Assembly: GCA_020634165.1 (NCBI GenBank)
Contig: JACKCF010000001.1
Coordinates: 2,046,001 to 2,110,000 of the forward strand
Direction of reading: 5' to 3'
Origin: Anaerolineaceae bacterium
GTDB lineage: Bacteria; Chloroflexota; Anaerolineae; Aggregatilineales; Phototrophicaceae
DNA length: 64,000 bases
The position numbers and the translations under genes were made by a program. The notes beneath the pieces are model-generated. The model ran no database searches. It was not told the origin of the DNA and saw only the letters and a list, made by a program, of their open reading frames with translations. Positions 8,842 through 18,602 of the stretch are shown here, one piece after another; positions within the stretch are counted from its first letter, which is position 1, and every line of letters begins with the position of its first letter.

Positions 8842-11163
8842 ATGCACACACAAGTAAAATATGGGTCGGGAACGGCCTTAAAGGGAAAGGGTATCACAGT
8901 CCAACGCCTATCGGGGCCTTGGTCTGTGATGCCAGTTCCCCTGGCGGAAAATGCAAAGCTGCCATCGAGCCTGTCATTTGACGCGCCCCTGTCCATCCCG
9001 GAAGCGACCCATCTACAGCCGTTTCTCTATCCAGAAAATCCCTATTGGGGCGAGCATCTTCGTGCCGTCAACGACCAGGCATGGATTTATCGCCGCACTT
9101 TCGTCACGCCCGATGAGGACTATCTGCGCGCCCGCCTCCGCTTTGAAGCCGTTGATTACTTTGCTGAAGTCTGGCTTAACGATCAGTTGATTGGCCGCCA
9201 TGAAGGCCACTTTGCGCCTTTCGAGTTTGACATCACTTCTGTACTCAATTCACCAGGGCAGGGCAATGAACTGGTTGTTCGCGTAACCTCACCCTGGGAC
9301 GCTCCCAATCCGCACGGCACATATCCAACCGATCACGTCTTTCGTGGCTTGGTCAAGGGGCTGTATGAACACGGCGAGGGCCTTATCCCGCCAAACGTCA
9401 ATCCCATTGGCATCTGGCGACCGACGTACTTGCTCCTCGACCAGGGTATCAGCATTGACCACGTGCGCATTCGCACCGATCTCGACGGTACGCTTCACCT
9501 GGATTATGAAATCACCAACGCCACAGCCCATACCTGGTATGGTCAACTTGTCGCCGATGCCCGCGCCGAAAATCACGAAGGTGATGACGCCTCACAGACT
9601 GCCGATGTTGCGCTTACACCCGGCCAGAACACATTCACACTCACGCTCCATGTGCCCGATGTCCGGCTATGGTGGCCCTATGAACTCGGCGACCCCAATC
9701 TCTATGCCCTCACTAGTCATTTAGTCGATGGGGCAGGCGAGACAGCCACCACATCTACCCAAACATTTGGCTTCCGAACAGTCGAATTGCTGCGTTCACC
9801 GCAAAAATTCGAGTACCGCGTTAATGGCAAGCCCATATTCATTCGCGGATCGTCCTACATTCCCGCTGTCTACCTGTCGGAAGTCGATGAAGCGACTTTC
9901 AGGCGTGACCTGCAACTGGCCCTGGATGCCCACCTCAATTTGCTGCGTGTTCATGTCCACATCTCACCCAAAGAACTGTACGATCTCTGTGACCGTCACG
10001 GCATGCTCGTATGGCAGGATTTTGAACTCAACTGGATTCATGACACATCCGAGGAATTTGAACAGCGCGCGGTCAGCCTCCAGCGAGACATGTTCCGCCA
10101 TCTCATCAACCACCCCTCGATCATCACCTGGAGCAGTTACAACGAGCCGACGATGGTCTTTACACGTCGCCACAACCTGGAACAGCGACCCGTCCCCGCG
10201 CTCTATGAAGATGCCCTCAAACTGGATTCAACCCGTCCCGTTTTCATGTGTTCTGGCCAGATGGACGAAGACTGGCAGCGCTCTGGCGATAGTCACTCTT
10301 ACTTTGGCTCGCTCTGGTCCCGCAAATACACCGACCTGTACAGCCACTTTACCTATCTCAGTTCGGAATTTGGCATAGAAACGCCGCCTGCGCTGGAGAC
10401 ACTCCAGGCGTATCCCGAATTGTGGCAGCGTCAGCACCACCTCGCTGATGCCATCGAAGACATCTGGACCTACGAAGCGGACTTGACACAGTATCACATT
10501 GAGCATTTTCGTCGATTGCGTGCAAGCGGTTGTGCGGGCTACGTTCATTTCTATCTGGTCGATGTCGTGCCGCAGGTCGGCTGTGGCTCACTCGACGCCC
10601 ATCGACTGCCCAAAGGCGGTTATCGCGCCCTGCGCCACGCTTCCCAACCATTGCACATTGCCCTTGAGCATGATGGCCGCAAGCCGCGTGCATTGTGGAT
10701 ATTCAATGACACCTTTGCAACTTACGACCGTTGTACCCTCATCTGGCGCGTATACGCCACCGATGGCTCATTGCTGCTGGAACAGAGCGTTCACTGGAAT
10801 GTTGCCGCCAATGCGTCCCAGGAAGTCCTGCCGGTGAAGTGGCCCATCCATGCCAGCCAATGCGCCCGCCTCGAACTCCTACTGCTGGATGCGGATGGCA
10901 ATACCCTGGCGGAAAATCATTACGACCGACCCTTTGAGGGCCACACGCGCCCCAAAGGCTATCCCTGGAAATTCGATTTTGTCCTCGGCACCAAAGTCTA
11001 TGACAAGCCCGATGCACCCAGCTTGGCCTCAGAGAGCAAAAACAAAATACTCAGATTTGTGCCCCTCAGGGTGCAAGAGCGCCTCGCCGAATGGGTGCTG
11101 CGGCTGCATTTATCGCCCCGTGTCGCTTCGCTGGCCGCCCGGCTCTTTGACCGCCTCGTTTAA
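8842..11163 (+). CDS. Glycoside hydrolase family 2 protein (beta-mannosidase-like)
   Basis: 773 residues with the GH2 layout: an N-terminal jelly-roll sugar-binding domain (about 30-190), an immunoglobulin-like domain (about 200-310), then a TIM barrel. The likely acid/base is Glu435 in SSYNEP and the likely nucleophile is Glu509 in SSEFGIE. The stretch RVHVHISPKELYDLCDRHGMLVWQDF (quoted in parts: RVHVHI, LYDLCD, LVWQDF) is typical of beta-mannosidase-type GH2 enzymes. No signal peptide is seen, so it probably acts in the cytoplasm. The start has no strong ribosome site and may depend on the upstream radical SAM gene. Substrate specificity remains uncertain. Confidence 0.85.
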   Translation: MHTQVKYGSGTALKGKGITVQRLSGPWSVMPVPLAENAKLPSSLSFDAPLSIPEATHLQPFLYPENPYWGEHLRAVNDQAWIYRRTFVTPDEDYLRARLRFEAVDYFAEVWLNDQLIGRHEGHFAPFEFDITSVLNSPGQGNELVVRVTSPWDAPNPHGTYPTDHVFRGLVKGLYEHGEGLIPPNVNPIGIWRPTYLLLDQGISIDHVRIRTDLDGTLHLDYEITNATAHTWYGQLVADARAENHEGDDASQTADVALTPGQNTFTLTLHVPDVRLWWPYELGDPNLYALTSHLVDGAGETATTSTQTFGFRTVELLRSPQKFEYRVNGKPIFIRGSSYIPAVYLSEVDEATFRRDLQLALDAHLNLLRVHVHISPKELYDLCDRHGMLVWQDFELNWIHDTSEEFEQRAVSLQRDMFRHLINHPSIITWSSYNEPTMVFTRRHNLEQRPVPALYEDALKLDSTRPVFMCSGQMDEDWQRSGDSHSYFGSLWSRKYTDLYSHFTYLSSEFGIETPPALETLQAYPELWQRQHHLADAIEDIWTYEADLTQYHIEHFRRLRASGCAGYVHFYLVDVVPQVGCGSLDAHRLPKGGYRALRHASQPLHIALEHDGRKPRALWIFNDTFATYDRCTLIWRVYATDGSLLLEQSVHWNVAANASQEVLPVKWPIHASQCARLELLLLDADGNTLAENHYDRPFEGHTRPKGYPWKFDFVLGTKVYDKPDAPSLASESKNKILRFVPLRVQERLAEWVLRLHLSPRVASLAARLFDRLV

Positions 11164-11206
11164 TGAGTGCTCCCACTAAATTGATATTGTGCAAATGAGG
11201 TTTTCT

Positions 11207-11232
11207 GTAGGGGCAAGGCATGCCTTGCCCCA
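11207..11232. repeat. Palindromic repeat, GTAGGGGCAAGGCATGCC type
   Basis: A near-perfect palindrome (GGGGCAAGGCATGCCTTGCCCC) lies between the convergent glycosidase and FG-GAP genes. It is the cleanest copy of the family seen also at 409, 7148, 22771 and 55482. Confidence 0.75.
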
Positions 11233-11245
11233 TGTGGATTGAAAT

Positions 11246-13420
11246 CTAATCACCTGCATCCAACTGCTGCTGATCCCTTAGTTGCCGCAGGTAAGCGATC
11301 ACGCTCAGCAAATCGATGTCCGTCCAATCCGGTCGACCACCACTCGGCGGCATCGACACACCGACCGTGTTGTCAGGATGGTCAGCGGCGCGGCCTTCTC
11401 GCAAAAACGCCAGCAAATCAGCATCATTGGCATACAGCACCAGCGGTGATGTCACCAGCGGCAGGCCCAACCCGGTAACGCCTTCGCCCTGGAACCCATG
11501 ACAGCCTGCACAGGTCTCCTCGAAGTTTTGCTTGCCTAGCGCCAGATCAGCACCATAGTCTGCTGCAACGGTGGCATCCGGCAGGGGAGTCGGCTCGCCT
11601 TCTGCGATGACAGCCGTTGGCTCTGTTGTGGGCGGAACCGCAATTTCTTCACCTTCGGGCACATAAACATGCTCACTGCTCAGGAATTCAGCCCCGCTGA
11701 TGATATAAATCTCGCCCGCATTGATCTGTGCGTTTTCAAAACCATCGCCTCCCATCGCGTTCGGGATGATGTCGATGATGCCATCACCGTCCATATCATC
11801 GACAGCCATCGCATAGGGCATCATGTCGTTATCTTCTGCGCCGACGATCCACAGCACCCGCAAATCATCCGGCAGATCGTTAATCAGGATGCGTCCGTTA
11901 TCGCTCGGCAGCAAACCATCTCGCCCAAAGATGACCGCCATCATGCCGGAATTGACTCGTACGCGGCCATCATAGCCAACGGCATCATAATCTGGCGCAC
12001 CATAGAAAAGGTCTGCATAGCCATCCCCGTCAATGTCAGCCGCGCGCAGCGTATCTCCCGCCTTACTATCGGATTGGTCCGCATAGATCACTATCGCTCG
12101 GTCCGGCGCGACCTCTGCCAGATCGATCATCTCTCCAGCGAACGGTTCATGCGTATAAATAACCCACGCTTCTCCGGCCTCATCCAGATTGTTTTCAGCG
12201 CCATCCCCGATCAGCGTCCCCAGAATCAGATCATTCCGACCATCGCCGTCCATGTCACCCGTAGCGATTTCCTCGCCCAGCAGGTCATTGGCATCGGCAC
12301 CATAAATCACCGTGATTCGCTGATTCCTCGGACGGCCTTCCTCGTCGATCATCATCGCCAGATCAACCGTGCCGCCCCGCAAATCCGGCCCGCCGAACAC
12401 GATGAACGTTTCGCCGCTGTTGTATCGCTGGTTCGCTGGACCATCTGCGCCACCGAACGATAATCCGCCGACGCCGCTCGATGCTCGCCACAACCCCGCG
12501 CTGACAATCGCATCGTCATAACCATCGGCATTCAGGTCGGCACCCCATACGCACGACCCCATCAGGTCGTCATAATCGACGCCGTAAATTCGTGTCGCGC
12601 TGGCAGGCGGCAGCGCCAGGTCTGTCACATGACCATATGTACCAATCATGTCTGCGTCCCCGTAAATGATCCACACCTCGCCTGCATTGATGCGCTCATT
12701 GTTTGGCCCATCCGCCTGATTCACGCCGATCAGCGCGTCGTGATAGCCATCACCGTCAAAATCGCCGCCTTCCACCCACAGTCCCAGCCGATCCTCTGGA
12801 GACGCCCCATAAATGACCATCATGTCATCGGGAATCTGTCGCAGGTCGATGTCCTCATGCTCGGCGAAATCGTCACTTCCAAACAAAATGTACGCGGCTC
12901 CGGCATTCGTCCGCGCCTGAACATGCCCATCGCTGTTCTGGGCGCTGAACAATAGGTCATCGTAGCCATCTGCGTTGAAATCAGCTACGTAGGTTTCGGT
13001 TCCCGCCATATCCCCGGAATAAGCACCAAAAAGTGTGAAAACGTGCTGTTCCGGTGCCACATCGTCAATATTGATTTGCCCCGTAATCTGGCAAGTATCC
13101 ATCACGATCCGCACATGGCCCGCACTGCCGCGCCACTCACCCAGCAGGGCATGCGCCGCATTCTGTCCTGTAATCGCTATGTCGCCGCAGCCATCCCCGT
13201 CGAAGTCCCCCACATCCACAGGCTTCCCGGTCGCGGACGCCCCGCTTGGCGCATCATAAAACACGAATTCACCCGCCTGCGTCGTATAAGCTAAATCCCA
13301 GGGTTGGCTGCCAGTTGGCTCCCGATCTTGCGCCGTAACAATGCCCAGGCTCAACCACAGGCTGCACACTGCAAGTACCACAATCAGCCAGCGATTCTTT
13401 GAAAATAAGTGTCTAAACAT
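11246..13420 (-). CDS. Exported FG-GAP repeat protein fused to C-terminal cytochrome c
   Basis: 724 residues beginning with a signal peptide (cleavage likely after VTAQ). Residues 40-560 are a string of FG-GAP-like blade repeats, recognisable by repeated GDFDGDG, DFNADGYDD and DMDGDGRND calcium-binding loops, as in integrin-type beta-propellers. A linker of about 60 residues leads to one class I cytochrome c domain with CAGCH (637-641) and the Met ligand in VSMPPSGG. A propeller plus monoheme domain suggests an extracytoplasmic redox or adhesive protein. It is the last gene of the three-cytochrome operon (26-bp gap from the previous gene). No close functional assignment is possible. Confidence 0.88.
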   Translation of the reverse strand: MFRHLFSKNRWLIVVLAVCSLWLSLGIVTAQDREPTGSQPWDLAYTTQAGEFVFYDAPSGASATGKPVDVGDFDGDGCGDIAITGQNAAHALLGEWRGSAGHVRIVMDTCQITGQINIDDVAPEQHVFTLFGAYSGDMAGTETYVADFNADGYDDLLFSAQNSDGHVQARTNAGAAYILFGSDDFAEHEDIDLRQIPDDMMVIYGASPEDRLGLWVEGGDFDGDGYHDALIGVNQADGPNNERINAGEVWIIYGDADMIGTYGHVTDLALPPASATRIYGVDYDDLMGSCVWGADLNADGYDDAIVSAGLWRASSGVGGLSFGGADGPANQRYNSGETFIVFGGPDLRGGTVDLAMMIDEEGRPRNQRITVIYGADANDLLGEEIATGDMDGDGRNDLILGTLIGDGAENNLDEAGEAWVIYTHEPFAGEMIDLAEVAPDRAIVIYADQSDSKAGDTLRAADIDGDGYADLFYGAPDYDAVGYDGRVRVNSGMMAVIFGRDGLLPSDNGRILINDLPDDLRVLWIVGAEDNDMMPYAMAVDDMDGDGIIDIIPNAMGGDGFENAQINAGEIYIISGAEFLSSEHVYVPEGEEIAVPPTTEPTAVIAEGEPTPLPDATVAADYGADLALGKQNFEETCAGCHGFQGEGVTGLGLPLVTSPLVLYANDADLLAFLREGRAADHPDNTVGVSMPPSGGRPDWTDIDLLSVIAYLRQLRDQQQLDAGD

Positions 13421-13446
13421 ATCTCAGCATCCATTTCCGAGGTCGG

Positions 13447-15300
13447 CTAAAGCGATAGCAGGAATGCAATCAGATCAGCCAGTTGCTGCTCAGTCAAATC
13501 TTCTGCGATTGTATGTATTGGGTCCGTTCTCGTAAAAACGTCCATCAGCGTCGGCGCGATGCCATCGTGCATATAGGGCGCTGTCGCCCATAGCCCCCAT
13601 AAGCTAGGCGTATCGAAGTCCGCATAGGTCTCCAGCGAAAATGCTGCGCCAGTCAGGTTATGCTTCTGCAAATCGCTTAAAAGGGGTGGCGTATGGCAGC
13701 TACAACTCGGCGATCCACTCAAGAAGATCATCATGCCGCGCTCTGCCGATTCACTCAAGCCCCCGCTGTCTTCCCGATACGGACTCGGCCAGGGTTCCAG
13801 CGACGCCACATATGCCACTAACGCATCCAGATCATCCGAGCGCCCCGCGTCAACCTGCCCGCTGATCGGGTCAAAATCTTCCGCTGCGATCAATCCATCA
13901 CCCAGCATCACATTCCGAATCTGATCCTCAATCGTGTCGTGTAGTTCGCTCATTTCGCCGGCCCAGTTGTACGGCGGAATGGCACCTGCGCCACCCAGGG
14001 CAGGGGTATTGCGCGGCCCACTTCTGAAATTGATCCACGTCCGGCCATCAGCACCACCGTCGAGGTGGCATGTCGCGCAGCTAATCGCCCCATCGCTGAT
14101 GTAGGGTACATCCGCGCTGTTGAACAGCACCTTTCCTCGCAGCAAAATGGGGTCCAGCGGCAGGTCCGTCACCTGCACGGTATTCACCACCGCCTGGGTG
14201 TCACTGTCGATGATTGAAATGCTGCCATCCAGCGCATTCAGCACATATGCTTTTTCATCATTTGTTACGATGCCCCTCGGATTCGCCCCGACGCCCATTC
14301 TTGCGATGACGTCACCCGTTTCGGCTTCAATCGCCAGAACCATATCGTTCCCGGCCAGCACAATATACATCACTTCGCCAGAAGCATCGAACGCCACATC
14401 GTAGGGCATATTAGCCGCATAATTCAGCGTCGATACCGTCAGCCGTCCGCTGCGATCACCGAACATCGTCGTTAAGTCCAGCACGCCCACCACCGGAAAC
14501 CAGTCCTGCATATATTGCAAGGAAACCAGCGCCAGCCCCGTGCGCGTCTGCGGAATATAAGCTCGCCCTCCATCCGGCGCAATCACAATGCTCGATGCCA
14601 GATTGCCATCCGGCTCCACATTGACCGTGCCCACCACCACTGGCGTTCGCTCCACATTGACGACCGTCACTGTGCCATCATACAGGTGTGTACTCAGCAG
14701 CCAACCCCCACTGAGTGCCAGTCCACTCGGCGAATCGCCAACGGCGATTTGATAGGGGATCGTTCCACTGGCAATATCCCACACAGCGATAGCATCGTCA
14801 CCCAGGCAGCTTACATACGCCCGCCGACCGTCCGTTACGACCCCATAAGGCATATGGCAAATCGGCACCGCCCGCTGCAAAGCTTGGCGCTCAAGATCAA
14901 CCATTGCCAGCGCATTGCTGCCTCGGAGTACGATCATCGCCAGCGATTCATCTGGCGTAATCGCCACCGCGCGCGGATCGTCGCCTACAGCAATTTCAGC
15001 CAACACGGTTTCCGATGCTGTATCCACCAGCGTGATCGAATCACTATCAGGATTGACCGTCACCAGCATATCGCCAGCCAATGCCAGCATCTTGCTCGAT
15101 TGACTGTCCACCAGCGGTGGTAGGCTCGGCAGCGATGCAGCCGTACTGATGGGCGTCAGTGCCAGCGGAACCGGCGTAATCTGTGCGGTGACAGTCGGCT
15201 CAAATGCGGGCCGACCCTGCTGCACTGCCGGAACATCCGCCTGACCACACGCTGCCAGCGTCAGCAGAATACCCGCGAGAACGCCCCAAATCGCCTTCAT
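13447..15300 (-). CDS. Lipoprotein: YVTN-type beta-propeller fused to MauG/CCP-like cytochrome domain
   Basis: 617 residues. The N-terminus has a lipoprotein signal (lipobox LAAC, Cys18). Residues 70-390 form a seven-blade YVTN/YncE-like propeller (repeats such as VGDDPRAVAITPD and VGANPRGIVTND). The C-terminal third is a di-heme peroxidase-like module with CATCH at 408-412 and the conserved APYMHDG near 574-580. The second heme site reads S-C-S-C-H (532-536), that is CxCH rather than CxxCH, so the first heme cysteine is missing by alignment. It overlaps the upstream pentaheme gene by ATGA. It probably oxidises or carries electrons on the outer face of the membrane. Confidence 0.88.
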   Translation of the reverse strand: MKAIWGVLAGILLTLAACGQADVPAVQQGRPAFEPTVTAQITPVPLALTPISTAASLPSLPPLVDSQSSKMLALAGDMLVTVNPDSDSITLVDTASETVLAEIAVGDDPRAVAITPDESLAMIVLRGSNALAMVDLERQALQRAVPICHMPYGVVTDGRRAYVSCLGDDAIAVWDIASGTIPYQIAVGDSPSGLALSGGWLLSTHLYDGTVTVVNVERTPVVVGTVNVEPDGNLASSIVIAPDGGRAYIPQTRTGLALVSLQYMQDWFPVVGVLDLTTMFGDRSGRLTVSTLNYAANMPYDVAFDASGEVMYIVLAGNDMVLAIEAETGDVIARMGVGANPRGIVTNDEKAYVLNALDGSISIIDSDTQAVVNTVQVTDLPLDPILLRGKVLFNSADVPYISDGAISCATCHLDGGADGRTWINFRSGPRNTPALGGAGAIPPYNWAGEMSELHDTIEDQIRNVMLGDGLIAAEDFDPISGQVDAGRSDDLDALVAYVASLEPWPSPYREDSGGLSESAERGMMIFLSGSPSCSCHTPPLLSDLQKHNLTGAAFSLETYADFDTPSLWGLWATAPYMHDGIAPTLMDVFTRTDPIHTIAEDLTEQQLADLIAFLLSL

Positions 15301-16988
15301 CGGATCGTCACCGTCGCACTTTCCATCAGCATATCCGGCGTATCCCAGCCTTTAACATCCATCAGATCGATGAAGGCTCGCCGCAATATCAGTCGCGCTT
15401 CTATAGTGATGTCACCCTCTGGCGACTCAAAAACATAGCTCGTGCTGTCTGTCTCCAGCGCCGCAATCCGGTTGTCACTGACCAGCCGCGTTGGTCGCCA
15501 GTAAGCATAAGTCGGCATCTCACCCGTGAACGCATCCGCCAGAAGTTTCGCGTAGAGAACCCCCGGCAGCCCCGCATAATACCCCTCTGCCGGATCACCT
15601 ACGCCGCCCCAATCAGGAATAGTTGGACCATCCAGCAGCGCCAGCGTGTTGCCACTCGCGTCTGTCGCATTTATGACCAGAATCATATTCCGCAGCGGAT
15701 TATCCGTCGGAATATCATGCCCCGCGCCGCTGTTGCTGACGTCCACCGTCACGCTCAGATGGCCATCTCCCCGCACCACATCAACGCTTAGCGTAGCCGT
15801 ATTGGCCAATAGCTCTGCGTCGGCGGCTCCTGGCATCCGATGGCTGAAAATGGTCTGCGGGTTTCGCTCTGGAATCGCTGCCATCTCATTATCCGGCAGT
15901 TGCACAAACGCCGTTGCCCCTGAATGCGGCATGTGGCAGTCCTGGCAGGTCTGACCGCTGTCGGGGTCGCTGTACGGGCTGGCCAACCACTCACCGAAGC
16001 TGTTGTAAATCGGCACATCCCAGAACTGACCGCTGTGGCAGGCTGCACACACCTGGCTTTCCGTTTGTAACTCGGAAAAAATATCATCTCCAGGTGTATC
16101 ATCAAACGGCCCGATGAATACCTGCTCATCGTGTGGCCGCAAAAAAGTGAGTGACATCACCCCTGGCAGGCCAGGGTCTGGCAGCCCATCCTCGCGCAGG
16201 GTCACATCAGCAATCTTGTGGCAAAAATCACAGCTAACGCCTTCTGATGCTGTCCCTTCGGCATAGTTCGGATCAGCTTGGTAGGGCCTATCCAGCGCCA
16301 GAATCGGCACATGGCAGTTAGCACAGGAACCTGTCTGTTCTGGGTAATCCAGCCGGAACCCCGGACCACTTGCGTCCATCCCCATTGACGGGGCAGTTGG
16401 CACATTCAGTCCAGCATCCTCACTGAACGTATAGCGTGTCAAAATGCCTTCCACGCCATCGACCGTTGTGCCGTTGTACAGCGACAAAAACCTCGGATTC
16501 ACTGCCGCCCCGGAATGCGCATCCAGCAGCCACTCATCGACTGGCAGTGCGCCAAGGTCGTCACCCGAATGATCCAGATGGCAGTGGCTACACGCTGACG
16601 GATTCTCCATGTCCAGCACCGGACTGATGAACTCGTATTCGCTGTTATCTTCTATAGGGTGGGGATGCAGTTCGATGCTTGTGTCGCTGGTATCCAGGAA
16701 AGCACTCACATCCGTGCCGCCGATGTAGTATCCAGGCGACCATGCTGTTACAGCCGTTTGATAGTCCGCTTCAGAAATAGGCAGGCGAAATGCGCCACTA
16801 TCATCCGTCAGCACATAATCATCGCTGCCGCGTACCCGCACGACTGCGCCAACAACAGGCACATCACCCGCCATCACGACGCCTTCGATAATAGCTTGGC
16901 TTTGGGCTTGCAGCAGATAGATACCCATCGCACCAGCGACGGCGAGAACAATCGCAATGAGAAAAATGAGGCGTTGCCGCGAGATCAT
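15297..16988 (-). CDS. Exported pentaheme cytochrome c with N-terminal carboxypeptidase-regulatory-like domain
   Basis: 563 residues. An N-terminal hydrophobic helix (7-27) anchors or exports it. Residues 33-110 look like a carboxypeptidase-regulatory beta-sandwich (IIEGVVMAGDVPVVGAVVRV). Five CxxCH heme sites follow: 133, 222, 253, 314 and 348 (first Cys). The C-terminal 200 residues have no heme site and are rich in beta-strand. The arrangement is like multiheme cytochrome c554-type proteins. It is the first gene of the three-gene cytochrome operon running to 11246, with a 4-base overlap to the next gene. The electron partner and final acceptor are unknown. Confidence 0.85.
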   Translation of the reverse strand: MISRQRLIFLIAIVLAVAGAMGIYLLQAQSQAIIEGVVMAGDVPVVGAVVRVRGSDDYVLTDDSGAFRLPISEADYQTAVTAWSPGYYIGGTDVSAFLDTSDTSIELHPHPIEDNSEYEFISPVLDMENPSACSHCHLDHSGDDLGALPVDEWLLDAHSGAAVNPRFLSLYNGTTVDGVEGILTRYTFSEDAGLNVPTAPSMGMDASGPGFRLDYPEQTGSCANCHVPILALDRPYQADPNYAEGTASEGVSCDFCHKIADVTLREDGLPDPGLPGVMSLTFLRPHDEQVFIGPFDDTPGDDIFSELQTESQVCAACHSGQFWDVPIYNSFGEWLASPYSDPDSGQTCQDCHMPHSGATAFVQLPDNEMAAIPERNPQTIFSHRMPGAADAELLANTATLSVDVVRGDGHLSVTVDVSNSGAGHDIPTDNPLRNMILVINATDASGNTLALLDGPTIPDWGGVGDPAEGYYAGLPGVLYAKLLADAFTGEMPTYAYWRPTRLVSDNRIAALETDSTSYVFESPEGDITIEARLILRRAFIDLMDVKGWDTPDMLMESATVTIR

Positions 16989-17101
16989 CGCACCTACTAG
17001 CAGACTGATTGCCTATTGAATATCGCAAATCCTTTTAGGGTCAAAAATGACAGTGCCAGGGATGCTCTCTTGGGCATCTCGTCAAGGATTTTTACCCTGA
17101 T

Positions 17102-17222
17102 TCCCACATTTATGGGGTCAAGGGGCGAAAGTCCCTTGTGGGAGCACGAGGGTGGAACCCTCGTTGTCCACAAAAATAGTATCTAGCCTAGTCTATAGGG
17201 TGCCCTCGACGCAAACGAGGGC
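17102..17222. repeat. Cluster of three inverted repeats (possible structured element)
   Basis: Three hairpins lie side by side: TCCCACA/TGTGGGA (17102-17108 with 17137-17143, enclosing a smaller CGAAAG loop), ACGAGGGT/ACCCTCGT with a 3-nt loop (17146-17164), and GCCCTCG/CGAGGGC (17202-17222). The second and third share CGAGGG arms. They lie between the DUF362 stop and the cytochrome operon start, both on the minus strand. There is no proper T-run, so a plain terminator is not convincing. A 5' leader structure for the cytochrome operon or a mobile repeat is possible. Confidence 0.55.
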
Positions 17223-17245
17223 AATTGTCATATGACAGATAGGAA

Positions 17246-18478
17246 TTAGGTCGTGACTTCGCTTAACTGGATGCCGAAATTTGCATTATCTGTCAGGCTC
17301 GTGGCCAGCGAGGCATCTATTGCCAAGCCACTGCTGATGACCTCAATCGCTTCTGGTCGACCACCGCGCAGGCTGTCCCATGCCAGATTGATATGAATCG
17401 GCACATCCGGTGTCAGCAGGCTGTCATATGCCTGTAGCGTCTGATAACCGGCTGCGGCTTCTTCGCCCCAGTACACCCGCACGAACCACCAGTTCAGGCC
17501 ATTGCTCTCTGCTGGATACGGATCGGTCGCCAGTGCACTTTGCGGCGTTTTCGTTCGCGCCCACAGCAGTGATAGCAGCGCCACCTGATCGTGGCTGACC
17601 ACATCTTCAGAAGCCAGGATCATCGGCTGTGTCAGCGGCAGATGATAGCCGCTGTCTGGCCCATAAGTCGTCAGCGCCTGATCGACCAGCGTCAGCGTCA
17701 GCCGCATCTTGTCAGCCAACTGTGGGATTGTGTTAAGCTCGACGATCTTCTCCTGGAAGGTCGCACCATCCCGATGTAGCACCATCCGGCTGTGGTCGCT
17801 GATCCAGCCGACAGCATTTTTCATGCCGAGCGTCGCGCCAGCCAGCACATGCTTGCCCAATCGTGGCAGATTGACAATATGGTCCACGCGATCCAGTATT
17901 TCAGCGACCTGTAACTCGTCGCCCCAATGATGCTCAATCTGTGGGATGCCCGGAACGTAAGCTTCTGCAAATGGCACTTCCTCAAAGCAGTGAATTTCGG
18001 CGCCTGCCGCTTCGGCTGCGGCCAGCAGGCCGTTTTGCCGCATATTCTCGCGTGTGGAACCAATCGTTTCATCAGCCAGATGCTGGACAAACTGCGCCCC
18101 ACTCATATCACCGACGTAGACCGTGCCCGCGCCTGCGTCTTTCAGCACGCGAATGACACCTTCCACCACATCCGGCGACGTGACCGATGGGGCAGGCAGA
18201 TTCGAGTTGCTCGCCAGTTTGACGAAAACCGAATCGCCTGGTTTCAGCCAGCTCAAGTCGGTCGCGTTCAGCATCGCCTCCCGAACAGCCTGGGTTGGCA
18301 GCGTTGCTTCTCGATCATAGCTGTGCAGGATGACCTTGCTGGCTGGTCCATTTCCTGATGAGCTTCCTTCTGCCAGCGTACGGAGTCCGGCAGCGCTGCT
18401 CATCGCCAGCATGGAACCCGCCGCCGTGTACTTCAGGAATTGCCGCCTGCTGATTTGAGAAGGTTTACGCTTGGGCAT
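17246..18478 (-). CDS. Tat-exported DUF362 domain protein
   Basis: About 410 residues. The N-terminus carries a twin-arginine signal (SRRQFLKYTAAG followed by a hydrophobic stretch), so it is exported folded. The body matches DUF362-type proteins (a PGDSVFVKLASN strand near the start, PRLGKHVLAGATLGMKNAVG in the middle). Unlike ferredoxin-fused DUF362 proteins it has only one cysteine and no Fe-S motif. Three in-frame starts exist (TTG 18493, ATG 18484, ATG 18478). The last is chosen because GAGG lies 9 nt before it. It lies upstream of the cytochrome operon on the same strand but is separated by 257 bp of inverted repeats. The function is not known. Confidence 0.8.
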   Translation of the reverse strand: MPKRKPSQISRRQFLKYTAAGSMLAMSSAAGLRTLAEGSSSGNGPASKVILHSYDREATLPTQAVREAMLNATDLSWLKPGDSVFVKLASNSNLPAPSVTSPDVVEGVIRVLKDAGAGTVYVGDMSGAQFVQHLADETIGSTRENMRQNGLLAAAEAAGAEIHCFEEVPFAEAYVPGIPQIEHHWGDELQVAEILDRVDHIVNLPRLGKHVLAGATLGMKNAVGWISDHSRMVLHRDGATFQEKIVELNTIPQLADKMRLTLTLVDQALTTYGPDSGYHLPLTQPMILASEDVVSHDQVALLSLLWARTKTPQSALATDPYPAESNGLNWWFVRVYWGEEAAAGYQTLQAYDSLLTPDVPIHINLAWDSLRGGRPEAIEVISSGLAIDASLATSLTDNANFGIQLSEVTT

Positions 18479-18602
18479 AGTCATCAACCTCAAACTTGGA
18501 GATGTCAGTTTTGGTTAAGCAATAAGGCTGCTTAGTGGTGACGGAGTACTAGGTTAGTACTTATACAACATGCTATCAACGGTTAGCTTTATGCTTTTCA
18601 AG

